DNA of 64,000 nucleotides from Hydrocarboniphaga effusa AP103 (GTDB taxonomy: Bacteria > Pseudomonadota > Gammaproteobacteria > Nevskiales > Nevskiaceae). Positions within the stretch are counted from its first letter, which is position 1, and each line of letters starts with the position of its first letter. Shown here one piece after another: positions 8,610-16,484 of the stretch. Location: the NCBI RefSeq assembly GCF_000271305.1, contig NZ_AKGD01000003.1, positions 124,001 to 188,000 on the forward strand, given 5' to 3'. A model generated the notes under the pieces. The model had not been told where the DNA came from and did no database searches. It saw only the letters and a list, made by a program, of their open reading frames with translations. Position numbers and translations under genes: made by a program.

Positions 8610-9108
8610 TCACCAGCGGGTGTCCCGTAGTCCGAGCCGGTAAGCGAGCCGGTTGACGACGAGGTCGGCGACGAAGCTCATCGATACCACCATGAGAACA
8701 TCGGCAAAGCTCAGCCGTATCCAGAAAGAAAGCGCAAGCAAGCCGCCGATCACGAAGTCCAGCTGATCTGCAGGCACCCATCGGCTACCCGGCTTCTTTC
8801 CGAGGCGCCGCTTCACAAAGCTTTTGAGACAGTCTCCCCCCCAAGGCGCCGGCACCGGAGCAGACGCCCAATGTCAGCCATGCGTCGTAATCGAGGAGGC
8901 TCGCCTTCCAATTCAGCCAGTGCTGCGTTGCAGTGGTCGCCACGGCTGCGATCAATCCGAAGACGAAACCGATCACGGTCTTGTGATCTCCCAATGCCCG
9001 GCGGTGGATCGGCGGGTTCCACCATGGCCAGAACCTCACGAGCGGAGGCGCCATGTTGGCGAAATAGACGGGAGCCATCAGATAGGCCAGTTCGACCAGG
9101 CGTTGCAT
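8610..9108 (-). pseudogene. CDP-archaeol synthase-like (CarS/DUF46) gene broken by a frameshift
   Basis: The first frame (from 9108) gives AYLMAPVYFANMAPPLVRF, HRRALGDHKTVIGF and GVCSGAGALGG. The second frame (to 8610) continues with GGDCLKSFVKRRLGKKPG, PADQLDFVIGG and membrane helices. Joined, they give a complete protein of about 165 aa with the GD..KSFVKRR..KPG..PADQ signature of CarS-type CTP-dependent membrane nucleotidyltransferases. The join lies at a run of seven G (minus strand, near 8832-8838), where six G would restore one frame. Homopolymer error, decay or slippage could explain it. Bacterial members have unknown lipid substrates. Confidence 0.7.
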
Positions 9109-9397
9109 GCGCCGAAGGATCGCGGATCCGCACGCGGACTGCGCTGACCTGCGTCATTCGGCCGCTGGTTTCCGTCTTGTTTTCTCCATGGCCGATCCTG
9201 CTCTGCAGGAGCAGGGAATGGGCCGCCCGTCCGCCTGCAGAGGGTCTCGGCCCGGGTTCGAGGAACGGGGAGGCGGGCCCGAAAAAAGTTCTCGCATATC
9301 CCGAGATGCGTCTATATAATCGCCGCCCCGGCCGCTGCAGACGCGGACGGGGGATCGGAGTTTCATCAGTTCCATCAAGGATGTAGGCAGCATTTCC
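9109..9397. other. Intergenic region with a consensus -10 box
   Basis: No credible gene is seen. A perfect TATAAT lies at 9315-9320 on the plus strand, with only a weak -35 candidate (TTCTCG, about 9289). If active, it would transcribe toward the candidate small RNA at 9434 and give a longer form of about 250 nt. Confidence 0.3.
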
Positions 9398-9427
9398 TTG
9401 AAGTGGTGGCCTCAGGTCCTATATACT
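9398..9427 (+). promoter_or_regulatory. Sigma-70-like promoter for the candidate small RNA
   Basis: TTGAAG at 9398-9403 and TATACT at 9422-9427 are separated by 18 bases. Transcription would begin near 9434, about 140 bases before a strong intrinsic terminator, with no open reading frame in between. Confidence 0.5.
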
Positions 9428-9433
9428 GATCGT

Positions 9434-9574
9434 CTGTCTGGTGCGGGGTGGAGCACTCATAAGCCGAACTTTGTAGTTGGCGGTAACTGGGTTGAAACGG
9501 TGTAAATTGACCTAAGTAGCCGTCCCAGAAGGCAGAAAAATTCGAACGCGCTGGTTTCGGCCAGCGCGTTTTTT
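9434..9574 (+). ncRNA. Candidate structured small RNA (about 140 nt), unassigned
   Basis: The segment is bounded by a promoter-like pair at 9398-9427 and an intrinsic terminator at 9545-9574 and has no coding frame. The ends can pair: CTGTCT at 9434-9439 with AGGCAG at 9530-9535, then GGG at 9445-9447 with CCC at 9524-9526, enclosing an internally structured region. I could not match it to 6S, 4.5S/SRP, tmRNA, RNase P or CsrB/RsmY-type RNAs by eye. It sits immediately upstream of the recombinase genes, so it could also be the chromosomal integration target or an element-encoded regulator. Confidence 0.45.
9545..9574 (+). terminator. Strong rho-independent terminator
   Basis: A perfect 10-bp stem AACGCGCTGG / CCAGCGCGTT (9545-9554 and 9561-9570) with loop TTTCGG runs into TTTTTT. 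It closes the candidate small RNA and separates it from the recombinase operon starting at 9646. Confidence 0.85.
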
Positions 9575-9645
9575 GTTGTTTAACGCCGATTAACCACGAT
9601 CGTGTGAGACACTGAAAGTCTACTCATCATGACCGTCGGTGTGCC

Positions 9646-10347
9646 TTGGCTGAAGCCCTGCGCCGCGATCTCCTGGACGCCCTGGCTGCCGATCTGACGG
9701 CAGAGAGAAAGCTGCTTCCGTGTGGCGTACTTCGGAGGCTGATCGAGGGCGCTCCCTTGCCGAGAGTGGCGCCGGAGCAGCGGGAGCGCGCGCTACTGTT
9801 GGCGGCCGTATATCGAGGGTTGGTCAACAGCTTCTCGTCCGATTTTCCGGAGCAGGTTTTGCGCGAGCCACCACCCATGCGGTGGAGGCGGGACCGCCAC
9901 TCGGCCCCTCAGATCCCGGCGTTTCGCCTGGAACTGGCAACCTTCAAAGTGGAAGGGCCAGTCCGTGTGCCCCTTGCGACTTACAAGTTCCTCTCGGCGC
10001 TACCTGCTGACTTTGTCGCGCGCCTTGTCAGCTGGGCACCTCCGGTGGTGGGGAGGATCGAGGTGGAGGATGCGCCTGTGAGCGTCCTGGAGAATGTCTT
10101 GTCCGGGTTCCTGGCCGCCCAGGTGCTTCCGCATCGGCAGGTGACCGTCAGGACGCTTATTGCCAAGAGCGAGTCCCGATTCGGCGTCGCAGACTTGGCT
10201 CAGTTCGCCCAGGGTGCGCTGGCCCCTCTGTTTGAAGCGCACCGTGATCGCATCGTCTGCGCGGCTCCGAATTACGAGGTGGCTCAGACCCTGACCGGTT
10301 TGGGGCGGGCCATGGTCGCGAGGATTCGCCAGAAGGGGAGCGCGTGA
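9646..10347 (+). CDS. Protein of unknown function coupled to the giant recombinase (233 aa)
   Basis: No in-frame ATG exists upstream, so the first start is TTG at 9646. The stop overlaps the GTG start of the next gene by four bases (GTGA), which implies translational coupling. The protein is soluble with alternating helices (LRRDLLDALAADLTAERKLL, FKVEGPVRVPLATYKFLSAL). I recognise no domain. Its position suggests an accessory factor for the 1838-aa recombinase, for example a DNA-binding or assembly partner; that is inference. Confidence 0.7.
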   Translation: MAEALRRDLLDALAADLTAERKLLPCGVLRRLIEGAPLPRVAPEQRERALLLAAVYRGLVNSFSSDFPEQVLREPPPMRWRRDRHSAPQIPAFRLELATFKVEGPVRVPLATYKFLSALPADFVARLVSWAPPVVGRIEVEDAPVSVLENVLSGFLAAQVLPHRQVTVRTLIAKSESRFGVADLAQFAQGALAPLFEAHRDRIVCAAPNYEVAQTLTGLGRAMVARIRQKGSA

Positions 10348-13300
10348 ACCCCCGGTTCGAACAGCTGAGCGCGCTGCTGTCGGATCGATTGGGCGTCGGC
10401 CAGCAGGAAGTCCTCGATGTGCTGTTCATGTTGCGGGCGCACCAAAATCTTGCGGCGATCGTCTACTGCTGCCGCCGTCTGGTAGAGCTTCTGGAGGCTG
10501 TGCCCGAGTTTGATGAGGCTGAACCGGCGTTTCCTGACCAAGCACAACGACTTCGGCTGATACGTCAGATTGCGTTGCTCGATGAAAAGGATGTCGATCC
10601 GCACTTCCTGAATGCGCATATCGATCGCAACCGCGCTCGGAAAACCCCACTGCGTCCCCACACGGGGGACAGCGGGCTGTGCGATCTCCTACTGATTCAA
10701 CCTAAAGAACGCGCGTCCGAGGAGCAGAAACGCGCCTTCGAGTGGTTGCAGGCCTGGTTCGCTTGGCAGATGTTCCAGCACCAGCGCCGGGTGCACGCTC
10801 CAAAGAAGTACGAGCGGTACCTAAACGGCGAGGTGCTCGACCTGAAAGACGGTTTGGCCACGCGGGTGTACGGCGCCCTGCGGGTCCTGCGTGAGCTGGC
10901 GGATATTCGACACGCCAGCAGGGCTGTCGAAACCGCCAGCCAACTGCAGGGGCTGACTGCGAAGGCGTCGACCCAACTCAGCCAGATTCTGAAGCTTGCC
11001 CATACGGAGTCCGGCCTTCCGTCAGTTCGAAAAGCCTTGAGCGATTCTGGAATGGGCGAAACCGATCTCGATGCCCGTATCGAGGGGGCGCGAAAGGTGA
11101 GTGCGGAGATCGGCCGGCTGCTCCAGCTGATCTGGATGCGGAGCTCGGCGGTGGAGCGCGACCAGACCGCACTGCGCAAAGACATTGCCAGGCAGGTCCG
11201 TAAAGTCGAGGTTGACCTGTATGGCCACGTGACCATCATCGGCCATGAACTGGATGTGGGTTCGGTTCACGCGGGGTTTGCGATCGAAATCGTCGAGCAC
11301 GAACCGCTGCGGCCCGAAGATGAGGTGAAAGACCAGGGCAAAGGTGCCCCCGTGGATAAGGGGAAAGATCGGGGCAAAGGCGCCCTCGTGGATGAGGAGG
11401 AAGACCAGAGCAAAGACGACCTTGGGAATGAAGGCAAAGCTAAGCGGTCGAAGAAGCTGATCGTCGATCCTGGTGATGGGGAAGGGGTCGAGCCCTCCAC
11501 CGTGCTTTTCCTGGCCAAGGGCGAGCCGATGGCGGGCTGGTACGCGGCTAAATCCGCCCTGCATCACATCGAGCGCGCCAACGCGCTCCTGCCCTGGCCA
11601 GATTGGCGTCTATCGGTCGCAGCAATAGAAGCGGTTGTGGGCTGCGTGGTCTTGAAGCCGGCAGACAGCTCGATCGAACAGCGGGCGCGCCTGTCCATTG
11701 GACTCAGCCTGCTGACGGGCCGGTCTCTCGACTTCGTGTCTGGCTTGGCCATCGGTCGGTCCTCTCCATCAGCGGGGGAACTGAAACAATCTGTGGTCAT
11801 CAGCAAGCCCGACTATATGGTCCATGTCCTTGCAGGTCTGCCGGAACTGGCGGACTGTCCTGACTTGCCGGAATTTTGTGCGCCAGCCGTCAAGACCTTG
11901 CGTTTGCCGTTGCCGGTCGCTTGGCGTCCCTTGGTCGACGTACTTGATGAAAAGCCGCACCGGCGCCACTCAACGATCCTCGAACAAGCGCGATCCCTGA
12001 TCGCCACACTGCCCAAAAGTCTGGGTATCACCCCGCGGGCCATCGCCGGTGCTCTGAAGCTGGCCTTGCTGGAGCGTGGACGCGACGACCTGGCGTTGGT
12101 CAAGGTCTTGATCGACGCGAACGACGCCAATCTCAACAACCTCATTCACTACGCGTCCTATGAGCGCAAACAGGTCGAGCAGTTGTGGCGGGAGATCGTT
12201 GCGCCGTGGGCAGGGCCGTTAGGCGAACCGCCTTCAGTCGAGGTCGCTGGCGAGAGGGTCGGTTGTCCGCAAGGGTTCGAAGTCGCCAAGGTCGCCGCGC
12301 AGATCGCCAAGCTCAAAGCGCGTTTCAAATCGGCCGTTAGAGAACAGCGTTGGCCGGCGGTCTACAACAATCTTTCCATGTACCTATCGATCTGGCTGGG
12401 GTTGGCGACAGCCGGCCGGCGAAGCCGGGAACCCGTCCCCGGAATTATCACGGCCGATGGCTGGGCGCTGGTGCGCGATAAAAGCCGGCCGGATGGCTCG
12501 ACCGATCGCTATGTCCCGCTGGGCCGGGGTGTTCTGGAGCAGCTCGACGTGCTGCGCTCCCTGGCCTCGGCACTGTCCATCATCGATCCGGGTTTTGCCG
12601 GATTGAGCCGAAATCCGGACCACATTCTGAGCCTTCGTATATTCGATACAGTACGAAACAGCGTGCCGTTTCAACCCCGGTTCATGGACTTGTCCAGCAC
12701 CTTGAAGAAGCTGCCCGGCAATTGGGGTCGCAAGCTGGTGCGTTCTTGTGTGAACGAGTTGTCGGGCCGAATGAAAGACGCCGGTCTGGGCCACTGGGTG
12801 CGAGGACGGCATCCGTGGACGTGGACCTCGACCTTTCCGTCGGCGGAGTTTCGCGCGCAGTGGCTGGCGATGCAGGAATCTTTGGAGCGGGATCTGGGCT
12901 TCGAAGTCCTTCGGATCGAAGATTTTCCGGATCCCAGGCCGTGGCCGAATCTTTTACCGGCGCCACCCCGACTAAGCTCGGCACCTATACCGCCGCCGGT
13001 GCTTAGCGATGAAGCGGTCGTCTCCCTGCTCAGAGAGGGGCCGGAGGACCTGTTCGAGGCCGCGTTCGAGTGGGAGCCGCCGTCGCCAGAGGCGGCACTC
13101 GGGCTGGTGCGAGATGTTCTGCGCACGGTGGCAGATCGGCCGGGCGTCGATCTACCCGCGTATGCCGAGCGCATTTGCGAATACATTCGAATTAGAACCA
13201 ACATCCCGTTGTTCGCCAGCCGTCCTCGCTCGCGATTCCAGCGCAACTGGCTGGTCAGCAGTCACGAATTCGGGTGCTTGGCCTATCTTCAGCAGTCCCT

Positions 13301-15860
13301 GCTGCCCGCCATTGCCCATGATTTGGCGCATCTGCCGGCGGTGGCCGACGGGGAGCAGGCGCTGCAGATCGACACGGGCCGGCTGATCGTTGCCGCAGCA
13401 TTGCGCGGCGGTCTTCTTTGCGTTCCGCATCTGGATGCTTTTCTGACATTCATTGCTGGCGATGAACCTGTCCAGGCGGTCGGCGATGTGCGCCTGATTG
13501 AATTGAAGGTTCGGGCCGTGCGCACCGGCGACTTGATGCGCCGGACGGTGCTGTTGGATCCCTATCTGTCAGCGCTCATCGCGGTTGAGCGCGTGAGGGT
13601 GGCGGATGCCTTGAGGCCTTTGTTGAAGTCTTTGTCCTCGAAGCGACAGGAGCATTGGAACAACGCATTTCGTGCTTACCTGCGATCGCTGGGCCTTCCT
13701 GATGAGATGCGACTGCCGGATTTTCTGCTGGGGCTGCGTCAGCAGATGCAGCTTGCTGCATCGCCCGTATTGGCGGCCTATGCGAGCGGTGAGATTCTGA
13801 CGGAGGACTTGGCGGTCCGTGAGTTTCGTCGGCTTGCCGGCCTTGGTCCGGTAGCGAGCAAAGACGAAGAGGAGACGCAGGCCGAGGCTGACCCGGACTC
13901 CGAGTTGGGCGAGCCTCTCCCGTCAGATCTGAAGCAGCGCGACTACGCGCGGACAATCGGTGACCGCACCGACGTTCTGACCAGCGAGTGGCTTGGCTTG
14001 CTGAGCAAAGACATCGAGGCCAGCCAGTCTTTATCGCAGAAGCTGCTGTGCCGGTTTGCTTACTTCATGGTTGAGGAATACGAGCGAGAGCACGGTCCCA
14101 ACCTCAGCAAGCGCGCCAGAAAGATGAACGCACGAATCCTGCGCGTGGTCTGGCATGGCTTAGTGGGCTTTGCCGACACGCGGGAATCGTGGACCCAGAT
14201 TGATGAGGCGATCCTGCAAACGCTGTGGGATCTGACGTCGCCGCATTTCCCTGCCCGGACGCATCACGGGGCTTGGACTCGCTTCCGAACTTTCCTGACG
14301 AACCGTCAGGATGCCTTGGAGAAAGACGGCTTCATCATTTCGAAAATCGCTGATTCGGCCCGGCGGGTCGTCAGTGCAAAGATCCTGTCGGCGGTGGAGA
14401 TTCGCCGAATCGAGGAGCGACTGAAATCGGTGAGCTCCAGGATCGGTACGGCAAAAAATCGCGTGTCGGCCAGCCGCCACTTCAGGTTGACGGAAGCAAC
14501 CGGCGCGCGCAGGGCCGAAACCGAGAAGCTGCGCTGGGCCGACTTGGATGGAGACATGATCCGAATCCGGGAATACGAAGGAAGGACGCTCAAGACGGCC
14601 TCGTCAGAACGTGTCGTCCCAGTGGCCCTGGCGGGGGACGCGCTCCTCGAATTGCTTGAGGCCGCGCGTGCCATTGGCGCCGCGAAGCCACTGGATGCCG
14701 GGCCGGACCATGATGCAAGCGGCGACAACTTTTTCGATCGCGTAGCCAAGTCAATGAAGTCGGCCACTGGGGATCCCGACATCGGGCCTCATCACTTGCG
14801 GCACACCAAGGCCAGCGTGCTGCTGCTATTGATGCTTGCCAACATCGTCGATTTCGATCTCCTGAAAGACTTGCCGTGGGTGGCGGAGCTGATGCCGACG
14901 CCTGCGCAGCGGGAAATATTGTTGGCGTCGGCGGGACAGTGCGGGCAGGGGCTCAAAGCGATCTGCGCACTGCTCGGGCACCTGCACGAGACCACCACGC
15001 TGCGCCATTACATCCATACCCTTTGCGTGGCGTTGTACGCCTATCAGGTCGGTCTGCCAGAAATTTCTTTGAAGGCGTTTGCACTTCGTAGCAGTAGTCG
15101 TGCGACCTGGTATCGACTCGCCAAACAATGCGAAGAAGAGGGTGTCGATGCTGCAACGACTCAGCGTCGCTTGCGCGACCGTATCGAGCTGGATCAGCAG
15201 AAAGAGTGTGCGCGGGGAGATTCCAGCTCAGCAACGAGGCTGCTTGTGTTTCGTGACGAAACGCCGCTGCAGTTGATCGAAACTGCATCTGAGCATGAGC
15301 CAAAAACATTGGCCGACGCAGAAGGCTTGAAGCTGTACTTCGAACACGCCCATCAGTACTTGATGGGTGAGCGGGGCGATGCGCCTGATGGCGTCGATGC
15401 GCTTCGGGGATCCCTTCAAAAGATCGCTGAAATTCCGTCGGGGAAGCGGGGTTCCAATCTGATGCGTCATCCGATGGAGCTTCGCACTCCGGAGGGCTCG
15501 CCGATGCCGGACATGATTGGGACGGGCGCTCGGTTGGAGCGTGCGACTGACTTGCTGTGCTGGCTGTTGAATCTCAAAAAGCAGCAGGATGCTGACTACC
15601 GTTGGTTGCTCGACAAATGGCTGTATGCGAGCGAGGCACTAGAAGGGTCGATGCGCCTGGATGGTTCTGACGAGGTACGCATCCAATCCTTACCGGCGGA
15701 TGAGCGCATTCACCTCGAGATTCGAAATCACCGGTTGCGGATTCGATTCCCGGGCGACCCGCTCGAAACTGGGAGAAAGAGCGTTTTCAAGGGGCAGGCA
15801 TCTAGCGTGATTCGGTGGGTGATGACCTGGATGGCGGCCAGTGAGAATGCGCCGAAGTGA
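10344..15860 (+). CDS. Giant tyrosine recombinase (phage-integrase family), 1838 aa
   Basis: The C-terminal third holds a full tyrosine recombinase active site: Arg1389 in TGARRAETEKLRW, H1483-x-x-R1486 in PHHLRHTKAS, His1546 in LLGHLHE and Tyr1556 in LRHYIH. It should cut and rejoin DNA to move the surrounding element. At 1838 aa it is four to five times the usual integrase length. An acidic, lysine-rich spacer with degenerate repeats (residues about 325-375, DKGKDRGKGALVDEEEDQSK) splits the N-terminal half. Two upstream stretches look like degenerate integrase cores: TAGRRSREPVPGIITADG near residue 690 and ALRGGLLCVPHLDAFLTF near 1015. GTG start, overlapping the preceding gene. Confidence 0.85.
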   Translation: MNPRFEQLSALLSDRLGVGQQEVLDVLFMLRAHQNLAAIVYCCRRLVELLEAVPEFDEAEPAFPDQAQRLRLIRQIALLDEKDVDPHFLNAHIDRNRARKTPLRPHTGDSGLCDLLLIQPKERASEEQKRAFEWLQAWFAWQMFQHQRRVHAPKKYERYLNGEVLDLKDGLATRVYGALRVLRELADIRHASRAVETASQLQGLTAKASTQLSQILKLAHTESGLPSVRKALSDSGMGETDLDARIEGARKVSAEIGRLLQLIWMRSSAVERDQTALRKDIARQVRKVEVDLYGHVTIIGHELDVGSVHAGFAIEIVEHEPLRPEDEVKDQGKGAPVDKGKDRGKGALVDEEEDQSKDDLGNEGKAKRSKKLIVDPGDGEGVEPSTVLFLAKGEPMAGWYAAKSALHHIERANALLPWPDWRLSVAAIEAVVGCVVLKPADSSIEQRARLSIGLSLLTGRSLDFVSGLAIGRSSPSAGELKQSVVISKPDYMVHVLAGLPELADCPDLPEFCAPAVKTLRLPLPVAWRPLVDVLDEKPHRRHSTILEQARSLIATLPKSLGITPRAIAGALKLALLERGRDDLALVKVLIDANDANLNNLIHYASYERKQVEQLWREIVAPWAGPLGEPPSVEVAGERVGCPQGFEVAKVAAQIAKLKARFKSAVREQRWPAVYNNLSMYLSIWLGLATAGRRSREPVPGIITADGWALVRDKSRPDGSTDRYVPLGRGVLEQLDVLRSLASALSIIDPGFAGLSRNPDHILSLRIFDTVRNSVPFQPRFMDLSSTLKKLPGNWGRKLVRSCVNELSGRMKDAGLGHWVRGRHPWTWTSTFPSAEFRAQWLAMQESLERDLGFEVLRIEDFPDPRPWPNLLPAPPRLSSAPIPPPVLSDEAVVSLLREGPEDLFEAAFEWEPPSPEAALGLVRDVLRTVADRPGVDLPAYAERICEYIRIRTNIPLFASRPRSRFQRNWLVSSHEFGCLAYLQQSLLPAIAHDLAHLPAVADGEQALQIDTGRLIVAAALRGGLLCVPHLDAFLTFIAGDEPVQAVGDVRLIELKVRAVRTGDLMRRTVLLDPYLSALIAVERVRVADALRPLLKSLSSKRQEHWNNAFRAYLRSLGLPDEMRLPDFLLGLRQQMQLAASPVLAAYASGEILTEDLAVREFRRLAGLGPVASKDEEETQAEADPDSELGEPLPSDLKQRDYARTIGDRTDVLTSEWLGLLSKDIEASQSLSQKLLCRFAYFMVEEYEREHGPNLSKRARKMNARILRVVWHGLVGFADTRESWTQIDEAILQTLWDLTSPHFPARTHHGAWTRFRTFLTNRQDALEKDGFIISKIADSARRVVSAKILSAVEIRRIEERLKSVSSRIGTAKNRVSASRHFRLTEATGARRAETEKLRWADLDGDMIRIREYEGRTLKTASSERVVPVALAGDALLELLEAARAIGAAKPLDAGPDHDASGDNFFDRVAKSMKSATGDPDIGPHHLRHTKASVLLLLMLANIVDFDLLKDLPWVAELMPTPAQREILLASAGQCGQGLKAICALLGHLHETTTLRHYIHTLCVALYAYQVGLPEISLKAFALRSSSRATWYRLAKQCEEEGVDAATTQRRLRDRIELDQQKECARGDSSSATRLLVFRDETPLQLIETASEHEPKTLADAEGLKLYFEHAHQYLMGERGDAPDGVDALRGSLQKIAEIPSGKRGSNLMRHPMELRTPEGSPMPDMIGTGARLERATDLLCWLLNLKKQQDADYRWLLDKWLYASEALEGSMRLDGSDEVRIQSLPADERIHLEIRNHRLRIRFPGDPLETGRKSVFKGQASSVIRWVMTWMAASENAPK

Positions 15861-15918
15861 TCTACGCCTGCATGGGGGGCACAGTGACGTAAGCCCTGCA
15901 TCTATATGCACACCCACC

Positions 15919-16311
15919 CTAAGCCTTCCAGCCGCCGATGTCGTCCCACGCAAATTCGACGAACCGTCCCCAGTTCGATGCGTCTGCTGTGCCTAGCTCC
16001 TCGCTGAGGACGCGTAGCGCACGGCGCATCTGCTGACGCCCGCCGATTTCGAAGAAGAATCGCCCAATTGTCCGAAGCTGCGAGTAGTGGGGGTATTCGC
16101 GTGCAGCCGGAAAGTCGTGAGACTTCCCCCACTTCCTGCATTCGCGTACCAGATAGATGAGTGCATCCAGCTCTTTGTTCTGCTGCGCAAGCTGGGGGGC
16201 GGTTTTCGCGATGGGTAGGTCGGTGTCGCAGATGCTGCAGCGTCCATCTACGCAAACCTCGTTGTAGTGCATGTCGCAGTTCGGGCAGTACTCTTGTTTT
16301 ATGCTTTTCAT
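15919..16311 (-). CDS. Zinc-ribbon hypothetical protein (130 aa)
   Basis: The N-terminus carries two Cys pairs, CPNC and CSIC, spaced as a zinc ribbon (EYCPNCDMHYNEV, GRCSICDTD). The rest is helical with no catalytic motif (LAQQNKELDALIYLVRECRKW, RRALRVLSEELG). A small cytosolic protein, possibly a nucleic-acid or protein-binding adaptor. It converges with the recombinase gene and is shielded upstream by a minus-strand terminator. Confidence 0.6.
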   Translation of the reverse strand: MKSIKQEYCPNCDMHYNEVCVDGRCSICDTDLPIAKTAPQLAQQNKELDALIYLVRECRKWGKSHDFPAAREYPHYSQLRTIGRFFFEIGGRQQMRRALRVLSEELGTADASNWGRFVEFAWDDIGGWKA

Positions 16312-16331
16312 TTCGGACCCTATCGGCGGCG

Positions 16332-16370
16332 AAAAAACAAAAAAGGCCCTACCCGTTGCCGGGTAGAGCC
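16332..16370 (-). terminator. Intrinsic terminator read on the minus strand
   Basis: GGCCCTACCCG and CGGGTAGAGCC (one mismatch) form an 11-bp stem with loop TTGC. On the minus strand it is followed by a T-rich run (A-rich 16332-16344 on plus). No minus-strand gene lies immediately to the right, so it would stop antisense transcripts from the ATPase gene region before the zinc-ribbon gene. Confidence 0.6.
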
Positions 16371-16484
16371 TCCTTGGTTGACGCCATATCGTAACTCAGC
16401 GCACGGCGAATGGGAGAGGGGTATCGGATGTCGGCCACCCATCCGGTGATGAATAATGAAAGTCACTTTCCTTGAGCCCGATCC

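Noticed and set aside
9434..9574. Assignment of the small RNA as 6S, tmRNA, SRP RNA or RNase P RNA
   Set aside because: None of the conserved segments of these RNAs could be found by eye; kept as unassigned.
11320..11480. Short near-repeats coding KGKDRGKG-like residues, considered as a tandem DNA repeat or CRISPR-like array
   Set aside because: They are degenerate, in frame within the recombinase and best explained as a charged protein linker.
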